NCBI RefSeq assembly: GCF_019320115.1
Contig: NC_089587.1
Coordinates: 86,626,113 to 86,690,112 of the forward strand
Length of the DNA: 64,000 nucleotides
Origin: Miscanthus floridulus
Lineage: Eukaryota; Streptophyta; Magnoliopsida; Poales; Poaceae
Direction: 5' to 3'
Both the position numbers and the translations under genes were made by a program. Below, piece after piece: positions 57,634-64,000 of the stretch. How positions within the stretch are numbered: position 1 is the first letter of the stretch; each line of letters opens with the position of its first letter. Below the pieces are notes generated by a model that was given only the letters and a program-made list of their open reading frames with translations, searched no databases and was not told the origin of the DNA.

Positions 57634-60085
57634 TGAAAGGTCCTTGGTTGATTTTGGTAATTGAGTGACAACTTTAGGTGAACTAATATGTGTTTGAGTG
57701 AGATATAGGTGATTAGTCCACAAGTACATATATGTGAGCAATACTTGCCATGGAGGTGAAATGGCTCGGAAATGTTGCAAAGCTCACATATGTGATGAAG
57801 GAGCTCATTGCATATGAAACATGACATTGAGTCATGTGACTAAGGTGGAGAAGATCAAGACAAGGCATGGCTCGATGGACCGGTCACAAGTGTGAAGGAC
57901 AAGTTGAGTGATGACTTGGCACCGATGTACTGAAGCAACAGCGAAGAGCAAGTGAAGTCAAGATCAATGAACCAATATGGTCACATGATGATATGGAGTG
58001 GATCATATCATTGTTGATGATGTTGGTGCATGTGTTGCATCGATATTAGAGAGGATGGAATGGAATGCGCAAGGCACAGGTATAACCTAGGGCATTTTAT
58101 TTCACCGGTCATAGGTGTGTAGAGAAGTTGATAACCAGGTTTAGGATAGATGGCCATACTATGAAGAGGGATAAACTTATTTGCATATCAGTCATCTAGT
58201 GCCACTCGAGTGATCTAACTTTACATTGTTGCTAGGATCAAGTGGCGTGGCAAGTTGAGTGGTTAACTCCTTGAAAATGTTTGTGAAAAGCCAACACACA
58301 TGCACATGGTGGTGTACACTTGGTGGTGCTAGAACATTTGCAAAGGAGAAGAAGTTGGTGAAGAAAAGGAGTTGAAAGCGCTGGTCACAGGGTGACCGGA
58401 CACGTTCGACATGTGGATCGAACACGTCCGGTATCTGACTTAGGCGGCAGTGTTCCCGACGTGACCGGACACGTCCGATATTGATACCAGATACGTCTGG
58501 TATTCTAGCCAAGAGAGATCAGCTAAGGCGTGTGACCAGACTCTGGTTTGAGGAGGTGATCGGATGCTGAGCAATCATAGTCATGCGTCAGGTCGTGGTG
58601 ATGTGGCGCGCGGAGATTGATCTAGAGGCGATCGGATGCAGGGGCACGTTTGGTCGAGCGTACCGGATGCATCCGGTTGTCGTTCTCCGTCTCTAGACCC
58701 TTACTAGAGTCTATCAGACTCTAGCTGGCCGAGTGTTTGGTTGCATAGTGGTGCATCCGGTCTCGGTGCTAAGGGAGGTGTCGAGCAGGTGATCGAACTC
58801 CGCATGGGAGCGTCCGGTCATAGACCAATGCGTCTGATCCTCTAGTGTCAGCGCGTGTCAGGGCTAGCCATTGGGCACCAATGGCTCAATTCGTTTGAAA
58901 GGGACACGTGGAGGTTGATCAACGACCAGACATGGCCGATCAGTGCGCAGATTGCCCAGTGAAGGGGTAACGGCTCTATTTCATGTTGGGGTTATAAATA
59001 GAGCACTTGGCCGGCCTTGGGCCAGTTGCTGAGCACACTAGATCCTTGGTGGCTTATGTGGTGGTGCTTGGGAGCCCTCTAACTCACTTGAGCCTGATAG
59101 TATTCATTCGATCGAGTGAGTGAGCGATTCTAGTGCGATTGCATCATGAGGTTGCATCGAGTGGCACTACATGATTGAGTTGCAAACAGGTGGTCCTTGT
59201 TACTCTTGGAGGTTGCCACCTCCTAGATGGCTTGGTGGCTTGCGACTCTATTGAAACATGCGAGAAGATTGTGCGGTGCTCTGAAGGAGGATTTGTGAAT
59301 GGGATTGTGCTCAGCCCATGGGGATCACGAAGAGCAACTCTAGTTGAGCATGTCATTGAACTACCCTCACTTTTAGGGTAGGTTCTAGCGGCGCCCGATG
59401 TGCGGGCTTGGCGGGTGATGCCAATTAGCTGCCGAACCACCAAGTGAGCGGTCAACACAACGGGGATATAGCTTGGTGGCAACCAAGTGAACCTCGGGAG
59501 AAAATCACCATGTCAACATTGTCTTCATCATCTTCTCGGTGGTTTGCATTCCGTGAAACACAATCTTGTATTACTTTCATATACTTTATGCTTGTGTAAT
59601 TGCTCTTGTGACTGGTTTAGCTTTAGTAGCTTGCTAGTTACCTTCTTGCTTGTGTAGCATAGAAGTAGCTCCCTTGCGTGGCTAATTTGGTTTTAGTAAC
59701 CTTGTTAGTCACATTGCTTAGTTTGTGTAGCTAAGTATTTTGCGCTATATAATTTGGTTTGTGTAGGTTTGTTATTGAGCATTGCTAGTGAGCTTAGGTG
59801 GCTTTGTGCTTTTACATGACTAGTTGTGTAGGAGCTCCCCGGTTGTGTGAAGTACTAGTGCATAGGTTGTGTGACCTTGCTCTAAAATTGATTAGGTGAG
59901 CTCTAGCTAGCCCGGCACCTTAGTTACTTGATTATGATCTTTTTAAGGTGCTTCTGAACTTAGATAGAAGGGTGTAGTCTTAGCTAGACCGATAGTTTTA
60001 ATTCTATATTTATTTTGATTAGCCGACGTGATTAATTTTAGAAAGGACTATTCACCCCTCTCTAGTTCACCATCTCAACCCTACA
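57634..60085 (+). mobile_element. Solo LTR with target duplication CCCCA
   Basis: It starts TGAAAGGTCCTTGGTTG and ends CATCTCAACCCTACA. CCCCA flanks it at 57629-57633 and 60086-60090. The 2452-bp segment has a TATA box, TATAAATA at 58993, followed by a long R/U5-like part with TTAGTAACTTG-like words. No internal coding region is present. Confidence 0.9.
58993..59000 (+). promoter_or_regulatory. TATA box in the solo LTR
   Basis: GTTATAAATAGAGC is a strong TATA match placed as expected for an LTR promoter. It points toward 60086 and the GC-rich segment beyond. Confidence 0.5.
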
Positions 60086-60645
60086 CCCCAGCCATCCTCG
60101 TGAGACCTCCTCTGCATGAGCCAGTGGCCGCACGACACCACCTTCGCTGCCCGTGATTCGTCCTCCTCCATCGACGAATGAGCACGGCGACACCACCTCC
60201 TCCACCGCGATTCGTTCTTTGCCCGCGCCGCACCGAACCTGCTCCGCTGTGATTCTTCCTCCTCCCACGTGATTCCTCCTCCTCCGCCCCCTCCACCGCA
60301 ATTTGCCCTCTAGCCACGCTATTTGTCCTCTACCCATGCCACACGAGACCTTCGCCGCCGCAATTCGTCCTCCTCCATGCCACACAAGACCATCTCCACG
60401 CATCGTGAGGGTGAAGAGGATGGCAGGAGCATGTGTAGTGTTGCTGTCCGGGAGGTGAGGAGAGCCGATATGGGCATCGGCAGTGAGGCGGGGAGGATGA
60501 GCAGCGCCTCCGATGGCCAAGCTTGTCGGGCGGCACAGTGAGGCGGACCAGAGGAGCAGAGGCGAGCGGTGAGGAGAACGAGCACTGGGATGGCTCAGAC
60601 CTGGCTGTAAGACCCCCTGGGTGGCTTGCTAAGGCTTGGCTAGTG
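60086..60645. other. GC-rich segment, no gene assigned
   Basis: It continues the sequence interrupted by the solo LTR. It is rich in CCTCCTCC and GCCGCC words, with long overlapping frames on both strands (for example 60062-60520 minus) that look compositional. GGATGGCTCAGACCTGGC near 60590 resembles the inverse of GCCAGGCTAGGCTTAGCC near 57289. Confidence 0.35.
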
Positions 60646-63600
60646 TGGCAGAACCGCCTAATCTAATGCCCTTCCAAGAGAACTTGTCTTCCATTAGACA
60701 CTAAGTACCCAAGAGAGTGCACTAAATCGTGTCGTTCCGTCGAGCACACCCCAAGGGAGAACTCGAAAATCCACATTCTTCCGTCAGGATCATAAATGAG
60801 AGAATAAAGCTTACAACATTCTTAACCATTTCCTACATTACTTTATTACAACATTAGAGTACTTAAACAAGTTGAAGGCAATAGCGGAATTAAGATAGTT
60901 TTACATGTAAAAGAGTTTATACATTTTAGGTTCACATTTTTATCTTGCAGCGGAGAACAACATATGATCAGAGTTACAACGAAAACAAAGATTATTGGTG
61001 AATCATTAACATAGTGAACATTTATAAACCATATATGATGATAGATCATAAAACTTTTCTTCTAAAAACTTTTAGTGAGGGTTAAATAAACACTACGGTC
61101 GTAGCATGAAAGGAATCCTCTCTGAGCCCAACAGGAGGTTTCCACACACAAGAGTCAGCTCTATGTATCCTCCGGTCACCTGCAACAGGGGGAATAAAAC
61201 CCTGAGTACTCAATTGTACTCAGCAAGACTTACCCAACAGGAGGAAAATAAAAGACTCCGAGGATATGCAAGGCTATCTGGCTTGTGGGTTATTGCATAT
61301 GTAGGAAGCATTACTAAACGTGTGTCCTAATATTCAATTTTATTAGCAGACATCATTAGTTCATTAACTAACCATTCTATGTAAGCACATATGCTACTTT
61401 CAAGCAGGTGGTAAGCAATCAGAACTATTTTACCATCTTTCATATTCCAGTTCTTAATACGGTGCTAGACCATAGCCAAGTCATACCGTCTCACAGAAAT
61501 GGCGATTTATGAATCAATGTATCCTAGCTAGGTACCTCGAAGCACACGCCTCGCTTGTACCCCAGGCACAAACAAGACCAACCGACTCCACTCCTGTCGA
61601 GGGGTCCAGGTCCCCGTCCAAACTTGGACTCCAAGCCCCCACACTTGAGACCCAGTCTCAGCATGGTGCTTAGACCTTCACTTTTCCTCGTCTCCAATCA
61701 GTCGATCCGAAAAGAGCCAGAACCCACGACAAGAGCGCAACGAGTCTTTCCACTCCCATAAGCAATTATGTGATCAGGATAATAAGTCTATGACATGTCT
61801 ACCATCCACAGCAACAGACGGTCCTCAATCGACTTAGGCGGGACAAATGCAACCGGAACCTCGCTCGGTTGCCAAGTCCAAATCCAAATCCAAGGCACAG
61901 TCCCGTTCGGTCTCCAATTATCATTCATGTATATTTCATGTGATAGTAATATGATAATAACAACAATAATATCTTTCCTATCTTTCGCGAGTGACAAATA
62001 ATCACTCGACTTCTACTAGAATTCTTTAGCATAGCAATCTACACGATCATAACATACTAGTAGGACTCATAGGATAAGGATATATATATGCAAGTGGATT
62101 TCATTCAACTTCTTAAAACTTAATGCACAAGCATAAGATAAAGTGTAGAATAATAGGGGTTATGCACCGGGGCTTGCCTGTGTAAGATATAACCAAAGGT
62201 TAGCATTCCATCATGGTGACACGATCATCAAGGCACCATCTTTTCTACTACTCCAGATGACTTTGTGATCCATTGTTGTTCCTATTATGACATACGTGGA
62301 TGCAACGCAGAGACGCAATTAATCAACGGTAACCGCAATTCTTAAAATACGGTTACGCCCCTCAAGCTACGAGCTAGTTCTAATGACTAACGTACTAGGC
62401 TACGTATCCACGTTGTTGCATAAGGCATTGTTTCTTGATAAGTGTTTTAGTTCTACAATCCCAAGGCATAGCGTAGCGGCAGCACATCGGCACAGCGCAG
62501 CGGTGCACCGCTCAAGTGCACACGAGGCCTAGGCACAGCTCAGCCGGCCCGACAACGAGATGGCCGCGACCGGCTCGGCCCGACATGCCGCATGGGGCGG
62601 CGATGAGACGACCACCAGCAAGGCCACGCGCGGTGTGGTGCACGCGTGCGGCGGTGCGTGCACCACGCGCGATGTCGCATTCCCGAGCGCGGTGACCGCG
62701 CACACCAGGCCAGCCAACCCGAGGCGACGTCGTGCACGGCTTTTAAAGCATGAAAATCAACCGATTAGAGCTCGGTTGAGATTAAAACAAAAGCTCAAGA
62801 TTCTATTAGACCCTAAGGGTTTCTTACAAAAGCAACAAGCATGGCCTGAGGGTGACCAGCGAGGGAGATAGAGAGGTGCCAATAGGGGTTCGTCACGCTG
62901 AGCGCTTGTTCATGAACGGAGCGTCAATAGCATGGTTACAGCGCGTTCTGACGAAGTTTGGGGAATTTTTTTCAAGAAGCAACCAACAATGCATGAATAT
63001 GAAGCTAGTGTTTAAACATTTTAGTTAGAATTTAAATGCCAAAATGGCATTGTCTACTACCTCTTTCAGACTTTAGAAAAGACTAGGGTTCAATTTGAAC
63101 TTAACAACCATGAACACTTTTTGTCAAATTTTTTAAAGGTCTAAATCTTGTTAACTTCAATCAACAATTATTTCATGCAATAGCCCATACTTCATACCAA
63201 ACCATAGGAACAAAATATTAAAGCACTATTTAATTAATTTGGCACAATATAATTTACCAAAAATAGTACTTTAAACATAAGTTTAGTTTTTTTGCCGACT
63301 TAAGGAAAAGGGCTTATTTTAATTTCAAATTTGATTTTTGAGCTCCCAAGAACACTAGTTAACACTATTTATTTTCCAAAGTTAAAGCTGTATTTTCATC
63401 TACACTACTTGCTCATCAAACTTTACTTAAGCACTGTACTCAAGTTATATTTTATTTTGTTTATAGAAATTGTTTTCGTACCACACAATTAACTACTTAT
63501 TTTATTCTTTTTGTTAGGATTTCCATAGTATTTTTTTTACGCACTGAGTAAATTAACTTAGATTTTATTTGATTTCCCTCAACCATAAAGATAGGCCGCA

Positions 63601-63720
63601 CATGGTTTGTTTATCATTTCATGCGTGATTTAAATTTTAAAACCCGATAAACTTGTTTGCTAATTTCTCTCGGGCCTCAATCTCGGTGTTAAGCAAGCTC
63701 GTAATACCAGAGGTGTTACA
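60646..63720 (-). mobile_element. Gypsy LTR related to the one at 4529-8569, probably solo
   Basis: On the minus strand it starts TGTAACACCTCTGGTATTA (63720) and ends GGTTCTGCCA (60646). Shared landmarks with 4529-8569 occur in the same order, for example CCATTAGACACTAAGTACCC versus CCACCAGACACTAAGTACCC, GAACCCACGACAAGAG, GGGGTTATGCACCGGGGCTTGCC and GGCTTTTAAAGCATGAAAATC. No primer binding site or gag follows at either side, so it is probably a solo LTR. A clean target duplication was not found and the left boundary is uncertain by tens of bases. Confidence 0.65.
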
Positions 63721-64000
63721 GTGAGGAGGCATGTTCAACCGACCAAACAGGCTCAAGTCGACTCCCGCAGATGGTCAGGAAGTAAACACACCCAATATGT
63801 CTATTGGACTATTGACTATTGACTATTGACTATTGACTATTGGATCTAACCAGACAAGGCAGCGACACAAAATGATTGCACCAGAAGATAGTGCGCAGTG
63901 ATGGGCACACCCTGCCAGTAATAGTGCTAGTACTATTGCCAGTCAACTGCTCTGATTAAAGTCTTCTATAAGAAAACATTCCACACCTAATCCCTTCATC
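63721..64000. other. No gene seen
   Basis: Short flank containing GTTCAACCGACCAAACAGGC (63734), possibly a DNA-transposon end, and a heptamer microsatellite. Confidence 0.35.
63808..63842. repeat. ACTATTG heptamer microsatellite
   Basis: Five perfect ACTATTG units follow one partial unit (CTATTGG at 63801). Confidence 0.95.

Noticed and set aside
60062..60585. Long minus-strand frames rich in Gly, Arg and Trp
   Set aside because: One crosses the end of the solo LTR, and the rest reflect CCTCCT/GCCGCC composition.
62512..62871. Alanine/arginine-rich frames on both strands
   Set aside because: They lie in the GC-rich core of the gypsy LTR, where such frames arise by composition.

Overview
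This window looks like nuclear DNA from a grass, most likely a panicoid such as the sorghum, sugarcane or maize group (inferred from repeat types and gene style, not from a database match). It is a gene-poor nest of transposable elements. No gene in it appears intact. The one recognisable host gene is a broken UNC93-like (DUF895, major-facilitator-type) membrane protein gene on the + strand. Its pieces lie between 19173 and 36256 and still read in order from the N terminus to the stop codon.

Left part, 1-19000. A truncated LTR ends at 2466. It interrupts a minus-strand Ty3/gypsy element whose gag and protease remnants (2467-4069), primer binding site (4512-4524) and very long 5' LTR (4529-8569) follow. 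At 8570-12615 is an unclassified LTR-like remnant split by a solo LTR with target duplication GGTAG. At 14400-17700 are two related minus-strand fragments of an unrecognised gene, separated by a solo LTR with target duplication GGGTA.

Centre, 19000-36500. The UNC93-like gene carries four insertions. The first is a 12.5 kb CACTA element (19581-32124, target duplication TCC) with TNP2, a Transposase_24/Ulp1 gene and a small GRF zinc-finger gene. The second is a hAT-like MITE (about 32645-32824). The third is a minus-strand LINE-like retroposon (33057-34517, 15-bp target duplication). The fourth is a truncated CACTA-type element (34767 to about 36083). The gene also has a frameshift and several nonsense codons.

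The 3' flank, 36502-48646, is a full-length 12.1 kb Ty3/gypsy element of the Tat type. Its two LTRs are each 1260 bp, the target duplication is AGATG, and it has a second (archaeal-type) RNase H, an antisense open reading frame after pol, and a tandem array before the 3' LTR. Its coding region is full of stops.

Right part, 48652-64000. This is AT-rich intergenic DNA with MITE-like elements, a 164-bp-arm inverted repeat, a chain of small hairpins, a decayed Ty1/copia reverse transcriptase region, a second 82-bp-arm inverted repeat, a small PPR-like fragment, a solo LTR with target duplication CCCCA, and a 3 kb LTR related to the one at 4529-8569.

The parts do not work together as a pathway. 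The window records successive insertions into one locus. The features that most deserve follow-up are the CACTA accessory genes, the antisense frame of the Tat element, and the long inverted repeats that could give rise to small RNAs.
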